From IMG/VR virus record IMGVR_UViG_3300022744_000028, positions 1-64,000 of that record: a stretch of 64,000 bases of DNA; one strand, written 5' to 3'. The stretch's first letter is position 1. Each line of letters opens with the position of its first letter. This stretch comes from a virus. A program made the position numbers and the translations under genes. This document shows positions 36,509 to 43,247 of the stretch, piece after piece. A model generated the notes under the pieces. The model was not told the DNA's origin, ran no database searches, and saw only the letters and a list, made by a program, of their open reading frames with translations.

Positions 36509-36550
36509 AGCCTATTCAATTAGGCTGCAATGCAAACTTCGAAGTTTGCA
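36509..36550. promoter_or_regulatory. Two adjacent inverted repeats before a GIY-YIG-like gene
   Basis: AGCCTA-TTCAAT-TAGGCT (36509-36526) is followed by a perfect 20-base palindrome, TGCAAACTTCGAAGTTTGCA (36531-36550). An ACTAAATA box, a weak match to the late promoter, follows at 36553-36560. Mobile endonuclease genes in T4 often carry hairpins that hide the ribosome site in early transcripts, but here GGAGG is downstream of the palindrome and not part of it. Confidence 0.5.
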
Positions 36551-36589
36551 TTTACTAAATAGTATTGCATAACATCTTGGAGGATAAAA

Positions 36590-36982
36590 ATGCAATACTT
36601 CACATACTTATGGATTGATAAATCGCGAAAAATGTTTTATGTTGGTGTACATGAAGGACATATCAACGATAGCTACATTTCATCGAGCAGATGGTTCAAC
36701 GGCGAATATCAATATCGACCTAATGATTTTAAGCGTAGGGTTCTTAAACTCTTTAACGACAGAGCCTCAGCAACAAAGGAAGAGTCTCGATTGCTTGCTC
36801 TAATTAAAGAGGAAGAGTATGGCAGCAGGTACTACAATCTTAAAACCGGTCGACCTAAAGGCACACCAGCATCCAACAAGGGCAAGCCAATGTCCCCAGA
36901 ACAGCGCGAAAAGCTTAGCAAGGCTAAGCTAGGAAAGCCATCTGTGAGGAAAGGCATTCCTAATAAAAATAAAGCTAGTTGA
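36590..36982 (+). CDS. GIY-YIG-like homing endonuclease with NUMOD3 motif
   Basis: 130 residues, behind TTGGAGGATAAAA. The N-terminus reads FTYLWIDKSRKMFYVGVHEG, in the place of the GIY...YVG core, followed by SYISSSRWF. The C-terminal part has the NUMOD3-type DNA contact KGTPASNKGKPMSPEQREKL. The family cuts DNA at a specific site to spread its own gene. The gene is plus strand among minus-strand neighbours, and its last three codons (GCT AGT TGA) form part of the tmRNA terminator stem read from the other strand, so it abuts the tmRNA directly. Confidence 0.7.
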   Translation: MQYFTYLWIDKSRKMFYVGVHEGHINDSYISSSRWFNGEYQYRPNDFKRRVLKLFNDRASATKEESRLLALIKEEEYGSRYYNLKTGRPKGTPASNKGKPMSPEQREKLSKAKLGKPSVRKGIPNKNKAS

Positions 36983-37005
36983 TTCTGTTTCCAAGTTCAA
37001 CTAGC
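36974..37005 (-). terminator. Intrinsic terminator of the tmRNA transcript
   Basis: On the minus strand GCTAGTTGA pairs with TCAACTAGC (nine pairs, 14-base loop) and is followed by TTTATTTTTATT. It lies 18 bases after the tag stop codon. CTAGCA/TGCTAG (37038-37033 with 37006-37001) could form the P5 helix and would share a few bases with it. Confidence 0.75.
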
Positions 37006-37277
37006 AAAACTCATGCAGTGCAATTAAGCAGCTGCTAGGAATAACTCATCGTTTGCAGTTATTGATTTTGCTTGATTTACGGTCATCGCCTACCGTGTTG
37101 CCGTCTCTACTATCTACCCCTGTCGAAACCAAGTGCACCCCCATCAAAAACACACCAAGTTAGTATTCAGATACATTGAGCTATCTAACTACGTCCTAAT
37201 CCAATGTTCTTAGGTATGCTTTTGGTGGAAGTGGCGGGATTCGAACCCGCGTCCAGAAGTCCTTCGCTTTGAAGGGA
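37001..37277 (-). ncRNA. ssrA: Circularly permuted two-piece tmRNA (ssrA)
   Basis: Read on the minus strand, the acceptor piece comes first: TGGACGCGGGTTCGAATCCC then GCCACTTCCACCA, a T-arm (GCGGG/CCCGC) with encoded CCA at 37223. After an 80-base spacer the coding piece begins at 37142 with GGGGGTGCACTTGGTTTCGA then CAGGGG, the tmRNA 5' signature. The two ends form a seven-pair acceptor stem, GGGGGTG with CACTTCC, including the G3-U70 wobble that alanyl-tRNA synthetase requires. A tag frame follows. Possible PK1 stem: ACGGT/ACCGT (37094-37090 with 37081-37077 approximately). The order acceptor-spacer-coding is that of permuted tmRNAs of alphaproteobacteria, some betaproteobacteria and some cyanobacteria. 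The 5' limit of the acceptor piece is uncertain. tmRNA with SmpB rescues stalled ribosomes. Confidence 0.9.
37024..37056 (-). other. tmRNA tag-peptide reading frame
   Basis: Codons GCA AAC GAT GAG TTA TTC CTA then GCA GCT GCT TAA encode ANDELFLAAA and stop. With the alanine carried by the tmRNA the appended tag would be A-ANDELFLAAA. It keeps the ANDE start and AA end used by SspB/ClpX-type proteolysis. Resume codon GCA is preceded by CAATAACT. Confidence 0.9.
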
Positions 37278-37466
37278 TTACAACAATTCCTCGAGCTTCT
37301 CCAATCTAGGAATTTTCTTTTTTTCCTTTTTGCGGGAGTAGCCACAAGCTCCACATTTACCATAATCACCAACAACATCACGATCGCAACGGCCGCACCA
37401 CATGCTTTTGAGGCCGTCCTTGCGAGCAGCCATTCCGCTGCGTCTATTTGATTTTGTTAGGATCAT
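37278..37466 (-). CDS. Small zinc-ribbon protein, 62 residues
   Basis: Contains MWCGRCDRDVVGDYGKCGAC, a CxxC-x10-CxxC zinc ribbon at residues about 22-41, then a very basic lysine stretch (SRKKEKKKIPRLEKLEELL). An internal ATG at residue 12 is another possible start. It ends immediately before the tmRNA acceptor piece and starts nine bases after the upstream zinc-ribbon gene, so the three could share a transcript. RNA or DNA binding is plausible but not shown. Confidence 0.6.
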   Translation of the reverse strand: MILTKSNRRSGMAARKDGLKSMWCGRCDRDVVGDYGKCGACGYSRKKEKKKIPRLEKLEELL

Positions 37467-37475
37467 GGTCTATGT

Positions 37476-38312
37476 TCAGACAATCTCCAAAGCCGTTCCG
37501 CAATTAGAACAGAATTTGGATGTTGCCTTATTTACCTTACCGCACGTTACACACTTAGGCTTAGCCTTGACGGTAACTGGCGCAGTGATCTTATTATCCT
37601 CTGTTTCGCCTTTTAATTGCAACACAATAACGTGTTTTTGGTCTTCCAGAGGGAAGGAATCAACTGTTGTAAATCTTTGCTGAGACATCGATCCAGGAAC
37701 AGTGATACCGACATCGTTAACAGACTTGGCCATCACGCTATCGTTCCAGTCCATGCAAGCTGCGCCATCGTGTGCTGAAGCTGCCGATGCACTAACATTC
37801 ATTGATTGGGGTGATACGATAGCAGACGTAGCCACAAGCGAACGATACAACGGCGTACTGTTATTTGTGCTGTAGGAAGATCCAGATGCTGCGATCCATG
37901 GTGTTCCACCAGAGCCACCCCACGTATTGGCAAAAGGATCTGGACGGACCTGATAGACAGGGCGTGGTTTCTCAAATTGCCATTCAATTCGAATCAGTCC
38001 ATCTCCTGCACCAACACCACGATGTTGTTCTACAGAAGAAGTACGTTCGATGAATTTGAATCTGTTGCCTTGTGTGACGTCTTTGATAAAACGCTCAATT
38101 TCCAGGTTGCTGTTTGGGCTAACAACAAGCGAGCGTCCGCCAAGGACATCTTCGCCATCGATAGTGATGCGAACATCAGCACGGACAATATTGAGGTTTT
38201 TGAGCAGAAGTGAATATTCACATCCGAATGGAAGGTAGACGGTGTCGCCCACTTCACGAAGAACACGACCGCTACTTTTGACGGCGACGACGAATTGATT
38301 TTTGTACATCAT
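37476..38312 (-). CDS. Hypothetical protein with C-terminal zinc ribbon
   Basis: 278 residues. The first 120 residues are beta-rich (YKNQFVVAVKSSGRVLREVG, TVYLPFGCEYSLLLKN). A low-complexity G/S/N/W middle follows, with NTWGGSGGTPWIAASGSSYS. The C-terminus has CVTCGKVNKATSKFCSNCGT, a CxxC-x10-CxxC zinc ribbon. The layout, a sandwich domain plus linker plus ribbon, looks like a protein-interaction or scaffold protein. No function recognised. Confidence 0.7.
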   Translation of the reverse strand: MMYKNQFVVAVKSSGRVLREVGDTVYLPFGCEYSLLLKNLNIVRADVRITIDGEDVLGGRSLVVSPNSNLEIERFIKDVTQGNRFKFIERTSSVEQHRGVGAGDGLIRIEWQFEKPRPVYQVRPDPFANTWGGSGGTPWIAASGSSYSTNNSTPLYRSLVATSAIVSPQSMNVSASAASAHDGAACMDWNDSVMAKSVNDVGITVPGSMSQQRFTTVDSFPLEDQKHVIVLQLKGETEDNKITAPVTVKAKPKCVTCGKVNKATSKFCSNCGTALEIV

Positions 38313-38371
38313 TACATACTCCTAAATTGTTACGGACGTCTGTCTAGCATCCTAGTATTAAAGACAGAAAA

Positions 38372-38398
38372 GGGGTCAAGGCATTGCACCCTGACCCC
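38372..38398 (-). terminator. Intrinsic terminator
   Basis: GGGGTCA ... TGACCCC (seven pairs, 13-base loop) followed by TTTTCTGTCTTT on the minus strand, 37 bases after the DUF932 gene stop. Confidence 0.8.
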
Positions 38399-38434
38399 AT
38401 TATATAGTTAAGTTTTCTATGAAATCAACTCAAG

Positions 38435-39385
38435 TTAGGCCATTTCAGCCATTTCGACTGCTGTTTCCAGCGCCTTGATCTTTAGGTTTTTATTGGGACC
38501 AAACCATGCAGATTGCAAGCGAGTGTCTGCGCTGCGACCGATTTCGTGGTCAGTCAAGTACGTCACCGCATTGAATGCTTGCCACCAGCTACCTTCCGCA
38601 AACGAAGCACCAGGTTGTGTATGGATCACTTCCAATGCACGAGAGGCAGACTTGGAGATTTCCTTACGCTGAGCACCTTTTTCCTTATTATATGCGATAA
38701 CAGGGAAGATTTTGTTAAAGTAGTCGGTCAGCGATTCGCCGGTATAGCGCTTGCTGCCCAGGAATTCAGCCATCTCTTTGTACTTGGCGAGCTTATCCGT
38801 AGCGATGCCGAGTTGTTCTTTGACCAGTGCTGGATCAAATTCAGTGCGGTGGCTTTTCTTGACCATGCGTTCTTCGTTCTTTGACAGCGAAAGAGTCAGC
38901 GTATTATTGCAAACAACGCGGATTGGAGTGAAGCGAACGTCGATCGATTGGCCAAACTTATGCGGATTCGTGAACAGCAGGTATGAATCGACAGTATCGC
39001 CCTTGAACAGCTCGAACGATTCTTTCACCTTCGCGAGCACCCATACGATCTGGCCGTTGCGCAGTGAACCAGCAGTATGCATTTCCATGTCGCCAGCAGC
39101 GCAATATTCATGGAAGAATTCAAATGCCTCGTGATTCTGGACGGGATTCCAATCATTGGAAACCACACTAAGCATCTGCTCATCAGTATTACGGACAAGC
39201 GCGGACCACCCGACGCTAGTTTTTTTTCCGCCGATATCTGCGAACGCAGGAATCTTCTCTACCGTCCAATCGAGTCCTGCTTTTTCCAACATTTGCGCGG
39301 GCGATAGATCAGCCGGTACTTGGACGCCGAGTCCGTGCCAAGGAGTTTCACCAGCATATGCCATCGTTTCGACCATGTGAGCCAT
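38435..39385 (-). CDS. DUF932 / phage-plasmid TIGR03299-like protein
   Basis: 316 residues. The start MAHMVETMAYAGETPWHGLG then VQVPADLSPAQMLEKAGLDW is diagnostic of the family, as are KTSVGWSALVRNTDEQMLSV and NGQIVWVLAKVKESFELFKG. VRFTPIRVVCNNTLTLSLSK gives the conserved centre. The family is common on phages and plasmids; a role in replication or anti-defence has been suggested but is not established. It is a single-gene unit with its own terminator and a ribosome site AAGGAAATC. Confidence 0.88.
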   Translation of the reverse strand: MAHMVETMAYAGETPWHGLGVQVPADLSPAQMLEKAGLDWTVEKIPAFADIGGKKTSVGWSALVRNTDEQMLSVVSNDWNPVQNHEAFEFFHEYCAAGDMEMHTAGSLRNGQIVWVLAKVKESFELFKGDTVDSYLLFTNPHKFGQSIDVRFTPIRVVCNNTLTLSLSKNEERMVKKSHRTEFDPALVKEQLGIATDKLAKYKEMAEFLGSKRYTGESLTDYFNKIFPVIAYNKEKGAQRKEISKSASRALEVIHTQPGASFAEGSWWQAFNAVTYLTDHEIGRSADTRLQSAWFGPNKNLKIKALETAVEMAEMA

Positions 39386-39444
39386 TTTGATTTCCTTACA
39401 AAGTTAATTAAAGAACCCTCATTCTAGTTCTTTTCAGGAAAACG

Positions 39445-39765
39445 TCAACTGGTTTGGTCAAACTCTACTTCCCACAGGAAGCAGTTCTGTTGTTCGTCCC
39501 ACTGAACGTCAGTAAGTAGCACTTTTGATCCAAAGTAGTAGAGGATGCTATTTGCTCCGGTCAGCAGAGCGACTTTCGAGAGCTGTTTGTCGTCGAGATC
39601 GTCTCTCCACAGCTCCCATGCAGATGCTCGTGCTTGCTCGCTGATATCCGCGGTGATGTGGTCGAATTCGAAGTCTGAGAAGATTGCAACGTTTTTCAAA
39701 TCAATGATCCGATTAGTAGGCCGATGAGGAATGCAGCGCCGCATAGTAATGCAAGCGCTATGCAA
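39445..39765 (-). CDS. Hypothetical protein, start uncertain
   Basis: Up to 106 residues. The convincing part is from FSDFEFDHITADISEQARAS to the stop, about 78 residues, acidic and mixed alpha/beta. The N-terminus before LKNVAIFSD overlaps a small membrane-protein gene in another frame. A TTG start at 39699, overlapping the TGA of that gene, is therefore likelier than ATG 39765 or 39744. A weak stem AAGAAC/GTTCTT lies just after the stop. Function unknown. Confidence 0.55.
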   Translation of the reverse strand: MHSACITMRRCIPHRPTNRIIDLKNVAIFSDFEFDHITADISEQARASAWELWRDDLDDKQLSKVALLTGANSILYYFGSKVLLTDVQWDEQQNCFLWEVEFDQTS

Positions 39766-39824
39766 TATGTAAGCGGATTGTCGATAATCTTAGCTAGAGA
39801 TAGATTTTCCAAATTGGACAACAT
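39696..39824 (-). CDS. Small membrane peptide, 42 residues
   Basis: MLSNLENLSLAKIIDNPLTY is followed by CIALALLCGAAFLIGLLIGS, a single strong membrane helix with small residues. It overlaps the 58-residue gene upstream by 35 bp and the next gene downstream. The ribosome site is weak, so it probably depends on coupling to upstream translation. Confidence 0.5.
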   Translation of the reverse strand: MLSNLENLSLAKIIDNPLTYCIALALLCGAAFLIGLLIGSLI

Positions 39825-39966
39825 AGTCGTAGTCTGCCTTTGTTAGTTCTTTTCTCGACAGCGCTTTTGCTAGGTCGTTGTACACTTGATTGAGCGCTGG
39901 CTTTTTGTGGTTAAAAGCCTTGAGCGCTCGGATGTACAATTCCTTCAGATCAACTGTGGTATTCAT
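39790..39966 (-). CDS. Hypothetical protein, 58 residues
   Basis: Reads MNTTVDLKELYIRALKAFNH then KKPALNQVYNDLAKALSRKE, helical and basic. Its ATG lies inside the last codons of the GIY-YIG-like gene (17 bp overlap) and its stop inside the next membrane-peptide gene. The intact frame across the gap and the overlap pattern support it. Function unknown. Confidence 0.6.
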   Translation of the reverse strand: MNTTVDLKELYIRALKAFNHKKPALNQVYNDLAKALSRKELTKADYDYVVQFGKSISS

Positions 39967-40252
39967 TGAGGTCTTTGAACAGTGTATTCAAAGATGGCTG
40001 AACGGTATTCAACTGATGCATTTGCATTTCGTATCCTTCTGCGCGAGTATCGAATTCGCCGATGATATTCAAAGACAACGCATCAACGCCGCCGAGTTTG
40101 CGGATTCGTTGGTTGAGCGACAAGAAGTACTCGCGGCCGTGAATTGTTTGTGAATTGTAGCGCATGCGGTTAAGACGTTTACTGAGATCCTGTGTCAAAC
40201 CGATGTATGCGTCCTTACCTTTAGACAACGAAAATACTGTATACTTGCTCAT
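39950..40252 (-). CDS. GIY-YIG nuclease-domain protein
   Basis: 100 residues, essentially one GIY-YIG domain: YTVFSLSKGKDAYIGLTQDL then SKRLNRMRYN, where YTVF and AYIG are the two core strands and R23-like arginine follows. LNQRIRKLGG and a C-terminal EMQMHQLNTVQPSLN with glutamate and asparagine complete the fold. Such single-domain proteins can be homing endonucleases or repair-type nucleases. It belongs to a minus-strand operon rather than standing alone, unlike the GIY-YIG-like gene at 36590. Confidence 0.72.
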   Translation of the reverse strand: MSKYTVFSLSKGKDAYIGLTQDLSKRLNRMRYNSQTIHGREYFLSLNQRIRKLGGVDALSLNIIGEFDTRAEGYEMQMHQLNTVQPSLNTLFKDLNEYHS

Positions 40253-40253
40253 T

Positions 40254-40496
40254 TCAAATCACCTTTACATTACAAGGATGGTATGTGCGAATCTCACTCA
40301 TACCAATCATATTGACGTACAATACCATCTCGCCTACACTATTATAAGCGAAACCATGTACGACACCAAAGAACGTCCTGCCATCGCCATCATCGATCAT
40401 TACCTTATCACCGACATTGTATGCTTTGAACGTTTTTCGATTGTACTCGATTAATTCAGGATTGTCAAATTGGATGGAATATGCAAATGCCATCAC
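40254..40496 (-). CDS. Hypothetical protein, 80 residues, small beta domain
   Basis: The middle reads FKAYNVGDKVMIDDGDGRTF then FGVVHGFAYNSVGEMVLYVN, like an SH3/KOW-type barrel found in small phage proteins. It starts four bases into the upstream gene's stop and ends one base before the GIY-YIG-like gene. Function unknown. Confidence 0.65.
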   Translation of the reverse strand: MMAFAYSIQFDNPELIEYNRKTFKAYNVGDKVMIDDGDGRTFFGVVHGFAYNSVGEMVLYVNMIGMSEIRTYHPCNVKVI

Positions 40497-40861
40497 TCAG
40501 TCCCCTTCTTCATCAAATCATTACCAATACTTTCAAGTACTTCTGAAGACACTTGAACAAAATCAACTCTATTATCAACAGCAACTTTAGCCATATGCAA
40601 CACTTCTTCTACACGAACAGCATAATAGCGACCGCGCATCCAGATTTCATCATAATCAGAAATGAACCCGTCCGCCTTTGCAGCTCTGATAGCCTCTTCT
40701 CTTGTACGCGCAGGCAAAAGGCCGAAAAACCTTGGCTTACTGAATGATTCAATGATGGGTTCCCGCTCACGCAGAATCCGTTCTTCACGCCTCTTCAAAT
40801 ACGCATCACATGCATCACGCACCTTGAATGCAGGAAGAGACACATATCCATTACAACTCAT
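40493..40861 (-). CDS. Hypothetical protein, 122 residues
   Basis: Helical and charged, with AYLKRREERILREREPIIES near the start, then EEAIRAAKADGFISDYDEIW followed by MRGRYYAVRVEEVLHMAKVA. The second half could be a small alpha/beta domain. It is the first gene of the operon that reaches down to 39445 and lies next to the repeat-bearing gap. Not recognised. Confidence 0.65.
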   Translation of the reverse strand: MSCNGYVSLPAFKVRDACDAYLKRREERILREREPIIESFSKPRFFGLLPARTREEAIRAAKADGFISDYDEIWMRGRYYAVRVEEVLHMAKVAVDNRVDFVQVSSEVLESIGNDLMKKGTE

Positions 40862-41239
40862 AAACGACCCTTTTTAGCGTATTTTTCCGCAAAAAAATTT
40901 TAGACATCCGCTTTATATAAAACCGGATTTGGTGTTGGATTTTCTGCGAAAAAATTTTTGAGATCAACTTTATTTGGAATCCGGATAGTTTTTGGTGCAA
41001 CCATCGAATGTTTCTATGGTGATCTCCCCAGAAATATGGGCAGACCTTTTCAGCACGTTTCCCCGCACAAAAATTTTTAGAAAACGACTTTATTAGAAAC
41101 CGGATTTGAACAGAGATTCCCCGGGACTTTCTAATACCCTCCGCACGTATAGTACTTGCGTTTCCAAAACACCCCCCCATGGGCTATTTTGTGTCCGGGC
41201 GCCTGTGGCTCGGCTGGGGGTGGGCTGCTCAGCTAGTGG
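40862..41239. repeat. Gap with three imperfect direct repeats of about 50 bp
   Basis: Read on the minus strand, three copies share AATCCGGTTTCTAATAAAGT followed by about ten bases and AAAAATTTTTTGCGGGAAA. They lie at about 41108-41055, 40990-40940 and 40933-40876. Each has a central A5-T5 palindrome and an ATAAAG box. The right end (41178-41247) carries CATGGGCTATTTTG and GCTAGTGGCTATTCTG, sequences repeated at 48.1 kb. An open frame of 109 codons covers the repeats but looks like a by-product of them. No convincing gene. Confidence 0.75.
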
Positions 41240-41422
41240 CTATTCTGTTTCCAGCGCTATCTCATCGTCGACTAGCTTGTGTGCTAAATTGAATGTCATC
41301 ATCGACACTGTGTAGGCAACTGCTTGGTCACTCTTTGGCAGTCGCTGAATGTAAGCGTCGAGTGACTGCTGGTCTGTGGGCGTTGCGAACAATGGGCTGC
41401 GGGGGACTGGATTATGTTGCAT
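41240..41422 (-). CDS. Hypothetical protein, 60 residues
   Basis: ATG 41422 is preceded by GGAGTGCATC; an upstream ATG at 41434 lacks a ribosome site. The product (MQHNPVPRSPLFATPTDQQS then LDAYIQRLPKSDQAVAYTVS) is helical in its second half and acidic at the end. It has its own upstream promoter at 41510-41538. Function unknown. Confidence 0.55.
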   Translation of the reverse strand: MQHNPVPRSPLFATPTDQQSLDAYIQRLPKSDQAVAYTVSMMTFNLAHKLVDDEIALETE

Positions 41423-41509
41423 GATGCACTCCATACTAGTTTAAGTTGCAGGGGGTGCTGGACGCATTGAGATCCCTAATAGAATCCTATATCATCCAGC
41501 ACAAAGCTG

Positions 41510-41538
41510 ACTATACACACTCTGTGTACTTGGGTCAA
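41510..41538 (-). promoter_or_regulatory. Sigma-70-like promoter
   Basis: TTGACC (41538-41533), 17 bp, TATAGT (41515-41510) on the minus strand, reading into the 60-residue gene. Confidence 0.65.
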
Positions 41539-41541
41539 CGG

Positions 41542-41949
41542 TTAGGCACAAGCCTTCTTTGCATTATAATAGTACGTTGTACTGCCGGCGATACTCATTC
41601 CGAGCTCTGTATGGAAAGCCGCAATACAGGCCGTTTTATCGCCGTGCAAACGCTTGTAGATCTCGACTGCGAGTTCCGACTTGCTGCCTGCACGAGGACC
41701 ATCGGATACACGGGCGGCCTTCTTGGCTGGCTTGATAGCGACCTTCTTCTCTTTGGTCAACACCTTGGTCATGTCTGCGATTACGGTTGAGGGCATTTTC
41801 TTTCCTTTCGAGGGTTTGCTGTCTGTTGGGTAGCCGGGGTAAACTGTTCCGAATTCTCGCTTGGGGTCTAGCAACCATTCATTATAGTGTGCTAGACGCT
41901 TTGAGCCTTCGTCAAGTTGTGTTGGATTTTCGATGTGCTTCTTCGCCAT
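41542..41949 (-). CDS. Basic protein with C-terminal YYY domain, related to the H1-like protein at 44050
   Basis: 135 residues. The middle is lysine/alanine-rich (KKVAIKPAKKAARVSDGPRA). The last 45 residues, SKSELAVEIYKRLHGDKTAC then IAAFHTELGMSIAGSTTYYY, align by eye with the end of the protein at 44050-44457 (AQALEIMLKNPEAGRQKILA, then MFQSKLSMSAAQANTYYY). The shared domain is helical, probably DNA binding. It follows the 44-residue gene by two bases. Confidence 0.6.
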   Translation of the reverse strand: MAKKHIENPTQLDEGSKRLAHYNEWLLDPKREFGTVYPGYPTDSKPSKGKKMPSTVIADMTKVLTKEKKVAIKPAKKAARVSDGPRAGSKSELAVEIYKRLHGDKTACIAAFHTELGMSIAGSTTYYYNAKKACA

Positions 41950-41951
41950 GA

Positions 41952-42086
41952 TCAGATCAACTCATTATCAGTCAGCACATCTACCACCTGAGATACTGTC
42001 AGATCGAGCGTCCATGCAATCGACTTGACTGTCTTGCCGTTGATGTACATGTCGCAGATCTGATCGTCGTAGTTTACAGATTTCAT
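41952..42086 (-). CDS. Small helix-turn-helix-like protein, 44 residues
   Basis: MKSVNYDDQICDMYINGKTV then KSIAWTLDLTVSQVVDVLTD resembles a homeodomain-like helix-turn-helix (IAWTLDLTVSQVVDVL as the turn and recognition helix). An AGGAG site precedes ATG 42086. It is followed by the basic protein gene, with which it shares promoter 42110-42138. It may regulate transcription, but the protein is small. Confidence 0.6.
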   Translation of the reverse strand: MKSVNYDDQICDMYINGKTVKSIAWTLDLTVSQVVDVLTDNELI

Positions 42087-42109
42087 CTTGTTCTCCTGTT
42101 GATGTCTCA

Positions 42110-42138
42110 ATTATAAGACCAGAATGAGAGTTGGGCAA
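42110..42138 (-). promoter_or_regulatory. Sigma-70-like promoter with stem-loop at the -35 box
   Basis: TTGCCC (42138-42133), 17 bp, TATAAT (42115-42110). GTTGGG/CCCAAC (42130-42135 with 42145-42150) forms a stem overlapping the -35 box. Confidence 0.75.
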
Positions 42139-42165
42139 CGAGTACCCAACCAAACTTGAAGGACA

Positions 42166-42408
42166 TTATACCGTGAAGTCGAATGCGAACTCTGGGCCAA
42201 CCTTGCTGACGATCACACCGCAGTTGAGATTCTCAATCAGCGTTGTTTCAATCTTCGCTGCATCTTTCGGTGTGCAAGCGACAAACAGGCTGCCAGCGTA
42301 CATGTTGGCTGTGTTTGCGACTTGGACATCTTCGATCGCCTCATAGACCGATGCAACTGCGACTGCTGCAAACTGATGCTTGTTCATGTGATATCCGTTG
42401 TTCATCAT
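42166..42408 (-). CDS. Hypothetical protein, 80 residues
   Basis: From ATG 42408 (a second ATG follows directly), behind ACAGGAGTGAATGAA. The sequence HQFAAVAVASVYEAIEDVQV then ANTANMYAGSLFVACTPKDA is alanine- and valine-rich and soluble, with an alpha/beta pattern. It is a single-gene unit under promoter 42438-42466. Not recognised. Confidence 0.65.
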   Translation of the reverse strand: MMNNGYHMNKHQFAAVAVASVYEAIEDVQVANTANMYAGSLFVACTPKDAAKIETTLIENLNCGVIVSKVGPEFAFDFTV

Positions 42409-42437
42409 TTCATTCACTCCTGTGTTTGTATGACTCA

Positions 42438-42466
42438 ATTATCTGTCCAAAAGACCAACTGGGCAA
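42438..42466 (-). promoter_or_regulatory. Sigma-70-like promoter
   Basis: TTGCCC (42466-42461), 17 bp, GATAAT (42443-42438), followed by TGAGTCATACAAACACAGGAG before the gene at 42408. Confidence 0.75.
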
Positions 42467-42493
42467 CAGATAACCATACAAACATGAAGGACA

Positions 42494-42832
42494 TTATTTC
42501 ACTGTTGACTTTTTATGGAATTTCGATGTCAAATCATGCATCCCAGCATCTACAGCTCGTTGTTGTCGGATGTAAGCCAATTGACGCTCACATTCTTTTT
42601 GATTGACTTTGAACTTGATGTCAGGTTGTTTCTCGACCGCTTTCACTTCTACAGTCTCAACATCCATCGATCGCTGTCTTTGTCTGATCACCTTCTTCGC
42701 CCGGGAAAACGCAGTCTTCACATTGTCAATGAAGTCCGCGATTTTCCGCAGAATCATGTACTGTCCGAACGCCGCCATCACCACAAAATATGCGATAAAA
42801 TATACGGCGTTGGAATCAAATAGATCTTTCAT
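42494..42832 (-). CDS. Membrane-anchored protein with basic tail, 112 residues
   Basis: ATG 42832 overlaps the upstream stop (ATGA). Residues about 10-28 (AVYFIAYFVVMAAFGQYMIL) form one membrane helix near the N-terminus. The rest is basic and helical with RAKKVIRQRQRSMDVETVEV, and would face the cytoplasm if the short N-terminus is outside. It could be a host-membrane-targeted early protein. Not recognised. Confidence 0.65.
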   Translation of the reverse strand: MKDLFDSNAVYFIAYFVVMAAFGQYMILRKIADFIDNVKTAFSRAKKVIRQRQRSMDVETVEVKAVEKQPDIKFKVNQKECERQLAYIRQQRAVDAGMHDLTSKFHKKSTVK

Positions 42833-43191
42833 GCTTCCCACGGACGATTGCCAGGGATATCAAATTCACGCACTACGCCGCGCTCCTTGCCCCAGCACTT
42901 CCAACAGCCGTCATTCGACCACAGATAGACATAATCATAGCCGCTAGACAACACGTCTTTGATATCATCGAATGTCTCAGCGCCGTCAACAGGACCATGT
43001 CCGAAGCGGCAGATTGTGCCGTCATTATCAAAGTTGCGGATTTGACCGCCGTCAATGATCGCTTCCATCGCAGCGAAACTGTTGTGGTGTTTGACGAGGA
43101 TCTTGCCGACATGGTCAGGGTAGCCATCATAGTGGCTGTACATGCCGTGGATTTTACCGTCCGAATACCCGATGATGCAGCGTGTTGACAT
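42829..43191 (-). CDS. Conserved phage hypothetical protein, 120 residues
   Basis: MSTRCIIGYSDGKIHGMYSH then YDGYPDHVGKILVKHHNSFA is a pattern I know from small genes of many large phages, all without known function. The short G-Y-x-D-G motif and YDGYPDHVG turn are its core. The C-terminus (YVYLWSNDGCWKCWGKERGV) is aromatic and cysteine-bearing. It has promoter 43219-43247 and an AGGAG site. Confidence 0.7.
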   Translation of the reverse strand: MSTRCIIGYSDGKIHGMYSHYDGYPDHVGKILVKHHNSFAAMEAIIDGGQIRNFDNDGTICRFGHGPVDGAETFDDIKDVLSSGYDYVYLWSNDGCWKCWGKERGVVREFDIPGNRPWEA

Positions 43192-43218
43192 TTCACTTCT
43201 CCTGTTGTTGATGAGTCA

Positions 43219-43247
43219 ATTATCTGTGAGAATGAAAATCTGGTCAA
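43219..43247 (-). promoter_or_regulatory. Sigma-70-like promoter inside a perfect stem-loop
   Basis: TTGACC (43247-43242), 17 bp, GATAAT (43224-43219). AATCTGGTC/GACCAGATT (43237-43245 and 43257-43265) is a perfect nine-pair stem that covers most of the -35 box. GAGCTTAC follows the upstream gene's stop. Confidence 0.78.

Noticed and set aside
37223-37290. A short ordinary tRNA ending in CCACCA
   Set aside because: The T-arm is perfect, but there is no D-arm or seven-base anticodon loop, the 5' partner in this position pairs less well, and the acceptor strand pairs fully with the tmRNA coding piece downstream.
40851-41180. 109-codon frame on the minus strand covering the three 50-bp repeats
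   Set aside because: It consists almost wholly of translated repeats, lacks a ribosome site and crosses the start of the 122-residue gene.
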